From Nocardia jiangxiensis NBRC 101359 (GTDB lineage: Bacteria > Actinomycetota > Actinomycetes > Mycobacteriales > Mycobacteriaceae), in assembly GCF_000308615.1 (NCBI RefSeq), contig NZ_BAGB01000164.1:43914-107913 (forward strand): DNA of 64,000 nt. Direction: 5' to 3'. The translations under genes were made by a program, and so were the position numbers. The notes under the pieces were generated by a model that made no database searches, was not told the origin of the DNA, and saw only the letters and a list, made by a program, of their open reading frames with translations. Shown here in pieces: positions 1-8,736 of the stretch (its first letter is position 1; each line of letters opens with the position of its first letter).

Positions 1-298
1 GGTCACCCAGCGGATCGTCCTGCGGACCGTAGTAGACGCCCTCCGGAAAGTATCCGATCTCCCCCTCGTGCAGAATTCCCTGCTCGCCCAGGTTCATATC
101 ACCGACGATCGGAAGCCTGATCTGCTCCAACGAATGCCGGTGCCGCGGCATGTGGAAATCGCCCTCCTGCCGGCCCAGCACGTAACGGAAGTTCTCCGTC
201 GTCTCCGAATCATCGCCCGACAGTAGATAATTGAACGCCACCGTACCCATGGGGTGGTCCATGTGATACGCGCTCTCGTCGTACGGTACGACCTTCAT
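1..298 (-). CDS. Cupin-domain protein, 3' end outside window
   Basis: The reading frame starts at ATG 298, preceded by the ribosome binding site GAGGAGG, and runs off the left edge, so only about 99 residues are visible. The visible part has short beta-strand segments and the cupin-like metal-site pattern HMPRHRHSLEQIR (around residues 49-61), followed by MNLGEQGILHEGEIGYFPEGVYYGPQ, which I read as the second half of a small-molecule-binding beta barrel. Cupins of this type are often found with aromatic catabolism genes as dioxygenases, isomerases or sensors; which of these applies cannot be told from the fragment. An inverted repeat at 343-357 lies just upstream and may control it. Confidence 0.7.
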   Translation of the reverse strand, partial: MKVVPYDESAYHMDHPMGTVAFNYLLSGDDSETTENFRYVLGRQEGDFHMPRHRHSLEQIRLPIVGDMNLGEQGILHEGEIGYFPEGVYYGPQDDPLGD

Positions 299-342
299 CG
301 CGACCTCCTCGGGTCTGACACCATCCTCACCCAGTCCACCAT

Positions 343-357
343 ACCTACCTAGTAGGT
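343..357. promoter_or_regulatory. Inverted repeat ACCTAC-CTA-GTAGGT, candidate operator
   Basis: A perfect inverted repeat with 6-bp arms and a 3-bp spacer sits 45-60 bp upstream of the cupin start. It shares the CCTAC core with the repeats around the TetR gene at 7965. A TetR-type repressor site is the simplest reading; this is inference from symmetry and position only. Confidence 0.45.
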
Positions 358-555
358 TTCCAGCTAAAGTTCCAAGGATATAGCGCGGTCACCGCATCGG
401 GCCGTCCGGTCGGCCTTCCACCAGATGGTCAGAACGCGGCCGACGCGCCGGACGAAGCTTACGGAGGCCGATGGTTTGCGTAGCGCCATTCAGACGGCAC
501 CAGCACCGACCGTGACGGTGGGGTGTCATCACACGGTGTCGCCGGTGAAATGACA

Positions 556-586
556 GAGGCCCCTCCGCGTCGAGCGAAAGGGCCTC
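556..586 (-). terminator. Candidate hairpin downstream of the P450 gene
   Basis: GAGGCCC (556-562) can pair with GGGCCTC (580-586) across a 17-nt loop. There is no T-tract and the loop is long, so this is a weak candidate. Its place downstream of the minus-strand P450 gene fits a terminator. Confidence 0.3.
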
Positions 587-703
587 CTGCCGGTTGCGCG
601 ACCGAAGCGATTCAACCCCCGACCTTCTCCGATTCGTAAGCAGGTCGGGCTGATCGACGACGAAGCACTTTCACCGGCAACTCCACAGTTACTATGCCCG
701 CGG

Positions 704-1948
704 TCAGACGTGGAGCACGACGGGCATGGTCTCCCAGCCGCTACGTACTACGTGCATGACGGGCACCGGATCTGCCGCGGGTTCGATCCGCGAGAATCGA
801 TCGAGCAGCCCATTGAGAACAATCGGCGCCTCGAGTCGCACCAGGCGAGAGCCGGCGCAGACGTGGGCGCCACCACCGAAGGCCAGGTGTTTGACCGCCT
901 CTTTGCGAGTGACGTCGAAGCGATGCGGCTCACTGAATACGGTCTCGTCGCGGTTCGCAGCCATGTAGACCAGGTACAGATGCTGTCCTTCCCTGATGGT
1001 TTGACCAGCAATCTCATGATCTTCAGCGGCAGTGCGGACGAACGCCCGCGCCGGAGTAACCATTCGCAGCGTCTCCTCCACAGCCAAAGGCACCAGCGAC
1101 CTGTCGGCTCGCAGAGCATCCCACTGGTCGGGGTTGCGCGCGAAGTGATAGACGAGCCCATTGAGCAGCGACCTGGTTGTATCACTCCCCGCAGCGAGCA
1201 TCGTCATGGCGAACGTTACGACGTTGGCTTGCGACACTTTGTCATTGTGAAGTTCCGCATCGAGCAGCACCGTGAGCAGGTCCGCATCACCCGGATGCGC
1301 ACGCTTGTGCTCGATGTTCTCGATGATGAAGCGCTGCAGGCTGGCAAACTCGGCGACCGCCGCCTGTAGTTCCTCGAACGTGAGATTGCCGCCGAGCTTT
1401 TCGAGTTCTTCACTCCAGGCCAGAACTCGGTCATGATCCGCCGCAGGAAGCCCGATCAGATTGGATCCCGCCCTGATCGGAATGTTGGTCGCAATGACCG
1501 ACCAGTCGAAGGCTTCCCCGACCGGCACCTCATCGAGCAGTTCAGCGGTGTACTCCGCGATCGGCCCGCTCATCGCCTCCATCGCCGAGGCCGAGAACGC
1601 CGGGGCCAGAACCCTGCGTAGATCTTGGTGTCGCACCCCGTCCGTCGTGCCGACCTGCTCGCCCCCTTTGGGGAAGAAGGAATCGGTCATGGTGGTATCG
1701 CCCAACTGGTCCTTGTACTTCACATCGTTCAGGAATTGTCCCTCCCGGTTGCGAAACACCTCAGGTTTGCTCACCACGTCGCGGATGTCGGCATACCGCG
1801 TGAGCACGAATGTGTCGAGCGACTCGTAGTAGAAGGCCGGCGCCTCGCGACGCATTCGGTCGAAGGTCGTCCAGGGGTCGTCGAGGTAGAACGCTGGGTC
1901 TTCGATGCGCACGGCATCCCTCAAGTCGACGTTGTTAGCTGCGTCCAT
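704..1948 (-). CDS. Cytochrome P450 monooxygenase (classic bacterial type)
   Basis: A 414-residue soluble P450. The oxygen-activating I-helix motif AGSDTT is at about residues 253-258, the ExxR motif EETLR at 291-295, and the heme-ligand loop FGGGAHVCAG has Cys 364. The start at 1948 (MDAANN) is chosen because GGGGAG lies 6-7 nt upstream; an earlier in-frame ATG at 1981 would overlap the AT-rich regulatory element. The divergent [3Fe-4S] ferredoxin at 2032 is the probable electron donor. The protein is a paralogue of the P450 at 40973: both share an N-terminal FYxDDP motif and a matching YYExLD segment. The substrate is unknown. Confidence 0.95.
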   Translation of the reverse strand: MDAANNVDLRDAVRIEDPAFYLDDPWTTFDRMRREAPAFYYESLDTFVLTRYADIRDVVSKPEVFRNREGQFLNDVKYKDQLGDTTMTDSFFPKGGEQVGTTDGVRHQDLRRVLAPAFSASAMEAMSGPIAEYTAELLDEVPVGEAFDWSVIATNIPIRAGSNLIGLPAADHDRVLAWSEELEKLGGNLTFEELQAAVAEFASLQRFIIENIEHKRAHPGDADLLTVLLDAELHNDKVSQANVVTFAMTMLAAGSDTTRSLLNGLVYHFARNPDQWDALRADRSLVPLAVEETLRMVTPARAFVRTAAEDHEIAGQTIREGQHLYLVYMAANRDETVFSEPHRFDVTRKEAVKHLAFGGGAHVCAGSRLVRLEAPIVLNGLLDRFSRIEPAADPVPVMHVVRSGWETMPVVLHV

Positions 1949-1975
1949 GCAGACTCCCCAGTACCGAAGTAATGT

Positions 1976-2004
1976 TAACATGATTACTTAAGTAACTATA
2001 ATCA
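1976..2004. promoter_or_regulatory. AT-rich element between P450 and ferredoxin genes
   Basis: TGATTA (1981-1986) and TAATCA (1999-2004) form the outer arms, and TTACTTAAGTAA (1984-1995) is a perfect 12-bp palindrome. The segment TAACTATAATCA matches the recurring core TKACTATRATNA. It lies between two divergent genes, so it could control both. Confidence 0.6.
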
Positions 2005-2031
2005 CACTTTGTCGACAGTCAAGGGAGTCCA

Positions 2032-2259
2032 ATGAGCAACGACGAACAGATCGCACACGCTGACCGCGCGGTTTGCGCCGGCTCGGGCCTGTGCGCGTAC
2101 GTCGCACCGAACCACTTCGAAGTACGCGACGGAGTGGTCGCGGTAATCCGAGCTCGCATCGCCCCATCCGATTCGACGCAGGTCACGGAAGCGATCGACT
2201 CGTGCCCCACTCGCGCCCTGAGCCTTCGGGCGGCCGCCGAACCCTCGGGCGAATCCTGA
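2032..2259 (+). CDS. Small [3Fe-4S] ferredoxin, P450 partner
   Basis: A 75-residue protein with the layout of P450-associated ferredoxins: CAGSGLC near residue 16, an APNHFEVRDG segment, and CPTRAL near residue 59. Three cysteines in the pattern C-x5-C...CP suggest a 3Fe-4S cluster. AGGGAG lies a few bases upstream of the ATG. It is divergent from the P450 at 704 and would pass electrons to it, and perhaps to the paralogue at 40973. No dedicated ferredoxin reductase is adjacent. Confidence 0.92.
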   Translation: MSNDEQIAHADRAVCAGSGLCAYVAPNHFEVRDGVVAVIRARIAPSDSTQVTEAIDSCPTRALSLRAAAEPSGES

Positions 2260-2503
2260 CTGATCACGTAGTCGAACTGCCAGGCCGGGCCACGATCCGT
2301 TCAAGGCGTCACCGAACACCGAAGACGCCTTGAACCACGTGGACGGCTACGTCCCGAACCTTTCGGCAACCAGCAAAATCTGGGACAGGTGCACAGCTCA
2401 CCAACACGACCAGACGAGACACCGAGTTCCGCTCGTCGAGGCAATCGGCAGAGTAGCCGTGCACCCTCCATCCAGCCGATGAGCCGACCTCGCCGGCGTC
2501 CCT

Positions 2504-2519
2504 AATGATGATCATCATT
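2504..2519. promoter_or_regulatory. Perfect 16-bp palindrome AATGATGATCATCATT
   Basis: A perfect AT-rich palindrome, made of ATG/CAT repeats, in the middle of the intergenic region. It resembles the AT-rich elements elsewhere (for example ATCATCATGAT at 17464) but lacks the ACTAT core. It could be a variant regulator site; no gene starts close to it. Confidence 0.4.
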
Positions 2520-2789
2520 CAGTCGGACCAGCCGCAATGAAGCCTGCTGACGGTCACGACAGTCGTCCCGCCGCCCACGCTGGATGGACATCGCGGCGAG
2601 GGCGGACTCGCCGTCATGAGCCGACTTTCGATATCGGTCACACGGACACCGCGCATCTCGTACACCTCCATCAGCTTCGCTTGTGCGGCAAAACTTTCCG
2701 ATCAGGATCGGTGGCCAACGCCGCAGCGACCCACTCCTCGATGCCCCTGGGGCGCATGGTTACCAGCTGTTCGCATATCGGTAATATAG

Positions 2790-2816
2790 ACAGGTAACCT
2801 GAACAGGTATCCTGTT
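2790..2816. promoter_or_regulatory. Tandem ACAGG-N3-CCTG operator-like repeats before the transporter
   Basis: CAGGTAACCTG (2791-2801) is followed directly by AACAGGTATCCTGTT (2802-2816), the latter a perfect repeat with 6-bp arms. A further CCTG follows before the GTG start at 2841. The same half-sites occur at 5536, 15935, 35469, 38731 and 63724. A MarR-type regulator is a plausible binder. Confidence 0.6.
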
Positions 2817-2840
2817 TAATATACCTGAGAGAAGGAAAGA

Positions 2841-4292
2841 GTGATCCAGTTGACCGAACCTCGCGCACTCCAGACGACGCAGTCACCGCCAGCCGGATCA
2901 CCCTTCACCTGGCGGTTCACGACTCCACTTCTCGTGGGGTCCACCTTCAACCCGATCAACAGCAGCATCATCGCCACAGCGCTGACCCCGATCGCCCGTA
3001 CCTTCGACGTCTCGGCGGGACGAGCCACAATCCTGGTCGCGGCCCTATACGTGGCCAGCGGGATCGCCCAGCCCACGATGGGCAAGCTCGCGGCCCGGTT
3101 CGGCGGCCGCCGGGTGTTCCTGGCCGGCATCATTCTGGTGCTGGCGGGCGGCATCCTCGGCACCATCGGAACGAGTCTGGCGACGCTGACCGTGGCCCGC
3201 GTCATCCTCGGCATCGGCACCTCGGCCGGTTATCCCTGCGCCATGCACCTCATCCGCGGCAGGGCCGCTGATACTGGCATCGATGCGCCGGGCAGCGTGC
3301 TGGGTCAGCTGACCCTGGCCGCTCAGGTGACGGCCGCCTTCGGTCTACCCCTGGGCGGACTGCTGGTCGGAGCGGCTGGTTGGCGAGTCACTTTCGCGAT
3401 CAACATTCCGCTCGCCCTGATCGCGGCGGCCATGGCCTGGCGCTGGATTCCCAGCGATGCACCATCCGAAGCACGCCCCAGCTTGCGGTCCATCGCCTCG
3501 GATGTCGACCCGGCAGGAATCCTCCTGTTCGGCGGGGCGTTCAGCTCGCTGCTGATCTTCCTCATGGGCCTGCGCGCCCCGAACTGGATCACGCTGGGGC
3601 TGGCTGTGGTCTTGTTCGCCGTCCTCATCGCCTGGGAACGCCGCGCTGCGGCCCCGCTGATCGACGTCCGGATGCTGGCAGCCAACCGACCGCTCTGCCT
3701 CACCTACCTCCGGACCGTGGTCAGCCTGTTCGGCGGATACTGCGTCATGTACGGCGTCACCCAGTGGCTCCAGGACGGAAAGGGCTTATCTGCCCTGATC
3801 ACGGGCCTGGTTATGCTGCCGATGTCGGCCGTGGCGATCTTTGTCTCCGGCCCCGTATCCCGCCGCAACCTGATCCGCAGCCCGCTGCTCGCCTCGGCAA
3901 TCATCGCCTTGGCGGTTGGGATCGGCCTACGCCTGATGGACGTGCACACCCCAGTTGTGCTGATCTTGATGGCTACCATCGCCTTCGGCGTCAGCTTCAC
4001 ACTCGGCCCCCTCGGCCTACAGGCGTCCATGTACGACCAGACTCCAGCCCCACAGATCGGACCTGCCGCGGGGCTACTGCGCACCTTCACCTACACCGGG
4101 GCAGTGTTCTCCTCGAGTCTGATCAGCCTCGTCTATTCACCCACGGTCAGCACCGACGGCCTGCACACACTGGGCAACCTACTCGCCCTGACCAGCCTGC
4201 TGAGCGTCGTGCTCGTCGTCGCCGACCGCCGCCTGCCGCGCCGAATCTCCCAAGCGGGCAGCAGTGATGCCACGGAGCCTGTAGTGAGATAG
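2841..4292 (+). CDS. MFS transporter, DHA2 (EmrB/QacA-like) family
   Basis: A 483-residue membrane protein with many hydrophobic segments, the size expected for the 14-helix drug:proton antiporter family. The N-terminal helix region carries NPINSSIIATALTPIA, similar to the family's N-x(3)-D/N...ALP pattern, and a cytoplasmic loop has KLAARFGGRRVF, the MFS motif A. The GTG start follows GAAGGAAAGA. It sits alone behind tandem CAGG-N3-CCTG repeats. The likely role is export of a toxic substrate or intermediate, though uptake cannot be excluded. Confidence 0.88.
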   Translation: MIQLTEPRALQTTQSPPAGSPFTWRFTTPLLVGSTFNPINSSIIATALTPIARTFDVSAGRATILVAALYVASGIAQPTMGKLAARFGGRRVFLAGIILVLAGGILGTIGTSLATLTVARVILGIGTSAGYPCAMHLIRGRAADTGIDAPGSVLGQLTLAAQVTAAFGLPLGGLLVGAAGWRVTFAINIPLALIAAAMAWRWIPSDAPSEARPSLRSIASDVDPAGILLFGGAFSSLLIFLMGLRAPNWITLGLAVVLFAVLIAWERRAAAPLIDVRMLAANRPLCLTYLRTVVSLFGGYCVMYGVTQWLQDGKGLSALITGLVMLPMSAVAIFVSGPVSRRNLIRSPLLASAIIALAVGIGLRLMDVHTPVVLILMATIAFGVSFTLGPLGLQASMYDQTPAPQIGPAAGLLRTFTYTGAVFSSSLISLVYSPTVSTDGLHTLGNLLALTSLLSVVLVVADRRLPRRISQAGSSDATEPVVR

Positions 4293-4344
4293 GTCGGTTC
4301 CACGAACGAAATCGGCAGTGACCAGGGCGTCGAAGATGGCGATA

Positions 4345-4364
4345 CGGTGCGGTATATCGCACCG
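4345..4364. terminator. Hairpin after the MFS gene
   Basis: CGGTGCG (4345-4351) pairs with CGCACCG (4358-4364) around a GTATAT loop. It lies between the transporter and the convergent exported-protein gene, so it can serve either. There is no T-run, which is common in actinobacteria. Confidence 0.45.
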
Positions 4365-4591
4365 ACGGCGTGGCGCCCCGGTCACCTCTGTCCTCGCCGG
4401 ACGATTGGACAGCTATTCCAAATCTCGAATTCGCCGACTCCGCATACGAGGCGACGACCAACGAGTTGTGCGGGATCACCGCTCGGTCACGAAGAACTCG
4501 AGCCGAGCGGCAGGTCCCGCACATACATCATGTGTAGTCGCGCGGAGCCACCAGATCGCCCTGATCGACTCGTTACTGCGCCGAGGCGACT

Positions 4592-5308
4592 CTATGCTTC
4601 GCCCTTTGCATGCAGGGTGTTGTACATCTGGGCCGCACTCGCCACACCGACCGTACCGCCGACCAGGGCCCCGCCCAGGATTGCGCCCACACCTCCCATT
4701 GCGCCCGCGCCCAGGATGCAGCCACCGATCGCGGCGAGTGGGGTAACCGGCGGAGCGACCGCCATGAGTGCGCCGCCCGTGATAGCGCCGAGCGGGCATC
4801 CGATCGCTGCCCCGGTCACGCCACCAACCATCGCGCCCACACCGCTGGCCAGTCCGAATTGGGCGCCTGCTTGACCGAGCGCGGCATTGAAGTCGGCCTG
4901 CTGGTCGACCTGCTGGACCGGTGCGGGATTCAGCACGGGCTGTGCAGCTATGGGTGAATCTGCTTCTCGTCGGGGAATTCCAGTGGCGGCGACGGCCGGA
5001 ATGTCGCTTGCCGCCTTGGGCGGCGTATCGAATTTCTGCCCAACGACCGCCCTGCCCGTTGCGTCCGTGACCTGCACCACACCGCCTCGGGTAGTGAGTG
5101 TTCCCAGCGGAGTCGACAGCACCGCGGAACGATCCTGCGTATTAGCGGCATAGCGCACACCCGGAGCGAGTGACACGCTCAGAGTGCTCAGGTCAGGTAC
5201 AGGTGTTGCCGCGACAGGAACGGCGGCGTTCGCAGAGCCTACCGTTATGACGCCGATGGTGCCCACAGCCAACGTTGCGACGGATACGGCGTAGTTCAGC
5301 TTCTTCAT
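4592..5308 (-). CDS. Exported protein with glycine-rich C-terminal region
   Basis: A 238-residue protein of unknown function. The first 28 residues form a signal peptide: MKKLN, a hydrophobic stretch, then GSANA as the likely cleavage site. The middle region is polar and moderately proline-rich. The last 85 residues are rich in glycine and alanine (for example GAMVGGVTGAAIG), which suggests glycine-zipper membrane segments. The start at 5308 is favoured by GAGGA five bases upstream; a second ATG at 5323 is possible. Such proteins are frequent in mycolic-acid actinobacteria. No link to the catabolic genes is evident. Confidence 0.75.
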   Translation of the reverse strand: MKKLNYAVSVATLAVGTIGVITVGSANAAVPVAATPVPDLSTLSVSLAPGVRYAANTQDRSAVLSTPLGTLTTRGGVVQVTDATGRAVVGQKFDTPPKAASDIPAVAATGIPRREADSPIAAQPVLNPAPVQQVDQQADFNAALGQAGAQFGLASGVGAMVGGVTGAAIGCPLGAITGGALMAVAPPVTPLAAIGGCILGAGAMGGVGAILGGALVGGTVGVASAAQMYNTLHAKGEA

Positions 5309-5535
5309 GACATCCTCATTCATAGGTCCGCGTCCAGCTGGAATAGCGGATTTGCATGTGGCGCAGACGAATTGGGTACGACCGAGGCCGAACCCAACTC
5401 CCGGGCCGCCCCTGCTGAGAGCCGACCGGGATCACTACCCGGACATGCAGCGCCAACGGGCCTCGCCCTGCTGCACCAAGTACTTCCCGGCCTCTCCTGT
5501 CACCGGCGCGGTAGGTCCTGCTCGCAGCACTTTAC

Positions 5536-5548
5536 ACAGGCGGCCTGT
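5536..5548. promoter_or_regulatory. ACAGGCGGCCTGT palindrome
   Basis: A perfect 13-bp repeat (ACAGGC-G-GCCTGT) upstream of the TauD remnant, in the 350-bp gap after the exported-protein gene. It is one of the ACAGG-N3-CCTGT family. The following bases are TTTATC rather than TTGAC, so the promoter half may be lost. Confidence 0.5.
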
Positions 5549-5568
5549 TTATCCGTCCAGGAATGGCG

Positions 5569-5585
5569 AACATAATCATAATTTC
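5569..5585. promoter_or_regulatory. AT-rich element AACATAATCATAATTTC
   Basis: An AT-rich island in GC-rich DNA between the ACAGG palindrome and the TauD remnant. It resembles the elements at 24964 and 56248 but has no exact ACTAT core, so it may be degenerate, in keeping with the decayed gene behind it. Confidence 0.35.
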
Positions 5586-5655
5586 AGCGACAGGCCCATC
5601 CGGTTGCTCGACCAGGGCCGCGGCGGCTCCACCACATGCAGGAGGGTGCAGCACG

Positions 5656-5829
5656 ACGAAGGCAGTTCCGCTGTCTGCCGACATCGGAGTCGAGCTGCGG
5701 GATCTCGACACGAGCAAGCCGCTGAACGAGGAGGAGAGCATGGATCTTCGTGAGGCATTCGACGGCGGCGTCGTTCTCGCGCGCGGTCACAAGCTACGCC
5801 GACTGGCGCTGTCCACACTGAACTGGTAA
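5656..5829 (+). pseudogene. TauD/TfdA dioxygenase remnant, centre deleted
   Basis: The N-terminal part (KAVPLSADIGVELRDLD... to ARGHKLR) matches the start of the intact TauD at 25585, and it then jumps to the extreme C-terminus (RLALSTLNW) before the stop. More than 200 central residues, including the iron-binding HxD motif and the distal His, are missing. The expected start codon is ACG (5656-5658) behind an intact GGAGGG site. The frame is still open across the junction. The join falls at a CTACG-like sequence present at both ends in intact copies, which fits a deletion between short repeats. Confidence 0.8.
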
Positions 5830-5838
5830 CCGTTCCAC

Positions 5839-5890
5839 ACGACTACGGCCCGCCGATCCCTGTTCACAGGGATCGGCGGGCCGTAGTCGT
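5839..5890. terminator. Long perfect hairpin, 24-bp arms
   Basis: The arms 5839-5862 and 5867-5890 are fully complementary around a TTCA loop. The hairpin lies between the TauD remnant and the convergent SDR gene, where a bidirectional terminator is expected. The stem is unusually long. Confidence 0.8.
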
Positions 5891-6036
5891 ATTCGCGTCT
5901 AGCTTGTTTCATGAGCAGTGCCGTCGGCAGCCTCCACGTGGTGAGGATGACGGGTTCCTTCTCGTCGAGCCGCTCACGGTCCTCCTGATGCGCCCGCAGG
6001 TCCGTGCAGTCGGAAACGCCCGCGCAGGGATACAGC

Positions 6037-6783
6037 TCACGCCAGGAACCCTCCATCGACCGCAAGGTGGCAGCCGTTGACATACGACGCCTCCTCCGAC
6101 AGGAGGAAAGCGACTGCGGTAGCAATCTCGTCACCGCTGCCAACACGCCCCATCGGAATTCCGGTGTCGGCAACCTGCCGAGTTCCCTCGGGATCCCTCT
6201 GAGTCATTTCTGTATCAATCACCCCGGGCTGCAGCTCGTTCACCCTGATGCCGCGACCGCCATATTGTATTGCGGCAGTCCTGGTCAGACCGCGAATACC
6301 GTGCTTTGCACTGGAGTAGTCGGCCGTCGGTCCACCACGATCAGCGAACACACTCGATACGTTGACGATTGCACCACCACCCGATTGAAGTATCGCGGGA
6401 ATTTCGTATTTGAGCCCGAAGAAGATGCTGCTCAGATCAATATCGACCGTATTACGCCATTGCTCGTATGTAATGTCGGGAATATCCGCGAAGACCCCTG
6501 TCACACCGGCGTTGTTGACAGCGTAGTGTAGCTCACCAAATTCTTCGACGGTTCGACGGACTGCCCGTTCATTGGTCTCAGGGAGGCTGACGTCACCGGG
6601 GATGGCGAGGGCTCGTCCTCCGGCCGAAGTGATCTGATCAACCACATCGGCGAGCCTGTCGGGTCGACGCCCGACAATGCTTACAGCCGCGCCCCGCGCC
6701 GCCAGAAGTAGCGCCGTCGAGCGGCCCATACCAGACCCGGCCCCGGTTACCAGAGCCACTTTTCCCGAGAATTGCTCATTCAT
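6037..6783 (-). CDS. Short-chain dehydrogenase/reductase (SDR)
   Basis: A 248-residue NAD(P)-dependent oxidoreductase of the classical SDR type. It has TGAGSGMG for cofactor binding near residue 13, NNAG near 90, and the catalytic YSSAK. The start is set at 6783: GAGGAG lies nine bases upstream, the same layout as in its paralogue at 57848. The two proteins share the segment SSVFADRG before the active site and the end HLAVDG-x-FLA. The paralogue is coupled to a C-C hydrolase, so this one may act in the same pathway. Confidence 0.9.
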   Translation of the reverse strand: MNEQFSGKVALVTGAGSGMGRSTALLLAARGAAVSIVGRRPDRLADVVDQITSAGGRALAIPGDVSLPETNERAVRRTVEEFGELHYAVNNAGVTGVFADIPDITYEQWRNTVDIDLSSIFFGLKYEIPAILQSGGGAIVNVSSVFADRGGPTADYSSAKHGIRGLTRTAAIQYGGRGIRVNELQPGVIDTEMTQRDPEGTRQVADTGIPMGRVGSGDEIATAVAFLLSEEASYVNGCHLAVDGGFLA

Positions 6784-6988
6784 GCTCGCCATCTCCTCGC
6801 CGCATATTTCGTGGGCTGCGGCACTCAAACAGGTTTCTCATGTTCGTTCCGATGAGCGGCGCGATGTCCACCGCCGCCGATTTGCTTATTCGAGATCTAC
6901 CGTAACGTCGAGATATCAACGGTCTTCATGATCGTGCGGGCCACCCGATTCGATCGAATGGCCCTGCACCCCAGTGTCGCTGGACTGA

Positions 6989-7861
6989 TCACAGATTCTT
7001 TTCGAGGGCGGTCCCGTCACCGGTCCGGTTCAGACTCGACCACAGGACGCTACCGCCGGTTGTGTTCGCGGCACGGAACTCCTCCCAGTACCACTGAGGA
7101 CCGAGCAGCTGCTTGGCCCGCGGGATGATCTCGCTGTCCGGGCCGGCGTAGTAGCGCACCTGCTGCGGCTGTCCGTCGGTGGCGGCGCGGTAGATCACCC
7201 CGGCGGCAACCTCCGGCGAGGAGCCGTACGAGGCCTGGGGCGTGTTGAAGAACGCGTCCAGCGCGGCCTGATAGTCGTCCGGGATGTCCTGAGCGATATC
7301 CATCTTCGAGAAGATCCGGGTGTTGTGACTGCCCGGGAAGACCGCTTTTGCCGAGGCGTTGAACGGCGCAAGCTCGATATTGAGCCCCTCGGTGAGGCTG
7401 GCCACTGCGGCCTTGGAAGCCTGGTACACCGAGGTGAACGGATAGCCCTGCTCGGCACTGATCGAGGAGAGGCTGACGATCACACCGGTCCGCCGGGTGC
7501 GGAAGTGCGGCAGGAAGGCGCGAGTCAGCGCGATCAAGCCGAAGACGTTGGTCTGGAACTGACGGTGGATCTGATCCGAAGTGGAGGCCTCGAGCGGCCC
7601 CATCTGGTAGTAGCCGGCATTGTTCACCAGGACGTCGACCTGACCGAACTGGGCGATGGCCTGTTCGGCGAAGCCCGGCGCGGCCGACTCGTCGTCGACG
7701 TCGAGCAGCAGGGTGCGAACCCGGTCGAGGTGCTGGTGAACCTCGAGATCGGCGTCTTTGCGGACGGTCGCGACAACGTTCCACCCCTCGGCTACGAACT
7801 TCTCCACGGTGGCCCGGCCGATGCCGGATGCAGTGCCGGTGATGACGACGGTGTTGTTCAT
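6989..7861 (-). CDS. SDR family oxidoreductase
   Basis: A 290-residue SDR with TGTASGIG at residues 8-15, NNAGYY near 86, and the active-site YQASK. It is longer at the C-terminus than classical SDRs, as in retinol-dehydrogenase-like members. GGAGAC lies upstream of the ATG. It is divergent from the TetR gene at 7965, with paired repeats between them, so that regulator probably controls it. The substrate is unknown. Confidence 0.9.
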   Translation of the reverse strand: MNNTVVITGTASGIGRATVEKFVAEGWNVVATVRKDADLEVHQHLDRVRTLLLDVDDESAAPGFAEQAIAQFGQVDVLVNNAGYYQMGPLEASTSDQIHRQFQTNVFGLIALTRAFLPHFRTRRTGVIVSLSSISAEQGYPFTSVYQASKAAVASLTEGLNIELAPFNASAKAVFPGSHNTRIFSKMDIAQDIPDDYQAALDAFFNTPQASYGSSPEVAAGVIYRAATDGQPQQVRYYAGPDSEIIPRAKQLLGPQWYWEEFRAANTTGGSVLWSSLNRTGDGTALEKNL

Positions 7862-7880
7862 GGCTGTCTGTCTCCGTTGA

Positions 7881-7949
7881 AAGTAGGAAGTTACTTACAA
7901 CGAAGAAGCTAGCAACGCCTTGCGCAGCTTGTCAAGTAACCACCTACCT
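7881..7949. promoter_or_regulatory. Paired TetR-type operator repeats between divergent genes
   Basis: The minus-strand reading of 7881-7896 is AAGTAACTTCCTACTT, and the plus-strand sequence from 7934 is AAGTAACCACCTACCTACTT. One copy lies near each divergent start. Both keep AAGTAAC-NN-CCTAC, which fits operators for the adjacent TetR protein. Confidence 0.6.
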
Positions 7950-7964
7950 ACTTACTCTGAAGGC

Positions 7965-8519
7965 ATGGCACGCAGCGCAGAAGAAACACGTCAGAAGATC
8001 CTGGACGCCGCCATGGAGGAGTTCGCCCGGTATGGCATCGCGGGCGCCCGGGTCGATCGCATCACCAAGAACGCCGGGGTCAACAACGCATTGCTCTACC
8101 GCTACTTCGGCAGCAAACTCGACTTGTTCGATACGGTCTTCAGCCGGCTGATAGAGGACACCGTGGACGACGTACCCATGGATGCAAGAAACCTGCCAGG
8201 GTACGTCGGCGCCTTGTTCGACTACTACGCGAGCCACCCCGAGGTGGTCCGGCTGACCGCCTGGCGACAGCTCGAACATCCCAGTCACCCGATGCCGGAG
8301 GCGTTGCACGAGAGCGTCAAGCAAAAGACCGAGCGCATCCTCGAGGCCCAGGAATCCGGAGACCTGGCCAGCACGCTCCCTCCGGACGAGCTACTCACGG
8401 TCATCATCCATCTGTCCCTTGTCTGCACCCCCCTGAGCCCCATGATCGACCCGGCAGCCGACCCTGAGCGCCGTCGCGCTACCGCAGTCGAGACCGTCCG
8501 GGCACTGCTCGACGGTTGA
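7965..8519 (+). CDS. TetR family transcriptional regulator
   Basis: A 184-residue regulator. Residues 5-50 form the TetR helix-turn-helix (EETRQKILDAAMEEFARYG, then LLYRYFGSKLDLF). The C-terminal two-thirds is the ligand-binding and dimer domain. The start at 7965 gives the standard short N-terminus before the domain. It is divergent from the SDR at 6989 and probably represses that gene and itself through the repeats between them. Confidence 0.93.
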   Translation: MARSAEETRQKILDAAMEEFARYGIAGARVDRITKNAGVNNALLYRYFGSKLDLFDTVFSRLIEDTVDDVPMDARNLPGYVGALFDYYASHPEVVRLTAWRQLEHPSHPMPEALHESVKQKTERILEAQESGDLASTLPPDELLTVIIHLSLVCTPLSPMIDPAADPERRRATAVETVRALLDG

Positions 8520-8626
8520 GCGCTCCCCCAACCGATGCGTAGCTGCCCGAGGGCAGGGCCGACCCAACCTCATCCGTCGGATCACCTTCGAGCTGCTGCC
8601 CCACTACCCTCTCGATGGTCATGAAG

Positions 8627-8650
8627 TACATAAGATAGTCATACTTAACT
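8627..8650. promoter_or_regulatory. AT-rich element upstream of the hydrolase-UGSC operon
   Basis: The segment contains ATAGTCATACTTAA, whose reverse strand carries TGACTAT. It lies about 90 bp before the hydrolase start at 8737 and would place the six-gene operon in the same regulon as the other marked units. Confidence 0.45.
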
Positions 8651-8736
8651 GCCTTTCACCTCGGAGTCAAGGCTTGCGGGGCACATTAACTATGGTTACC
8701 GTAAGCATGAACAACCCCCTGTGTGAGGAGTATGTC

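Larger units (their letters stand above)
299..703. other. Intergenic region, about 400 bp
   Basis: This stretch lies between the divergent cupin start and the 3' end of the P450 gene. I see no convincing gene. It holds the inverted repeat at 343-357 and a weak stem with GAGGCCC at 556-562 pairing with GGGCCTC at 580-586, which could end P450 transcription. Confidence 0.6.
2260..2840. other. Intergenic region with two palindromic elements
   Basis: About 580 bp without a convincing gene. It holds the 16-bp palindrome at 2504-2519 and the paired CAGG-N3-CCTG repeats at 2790-2816 just before the transporter. Confidence 0.6.
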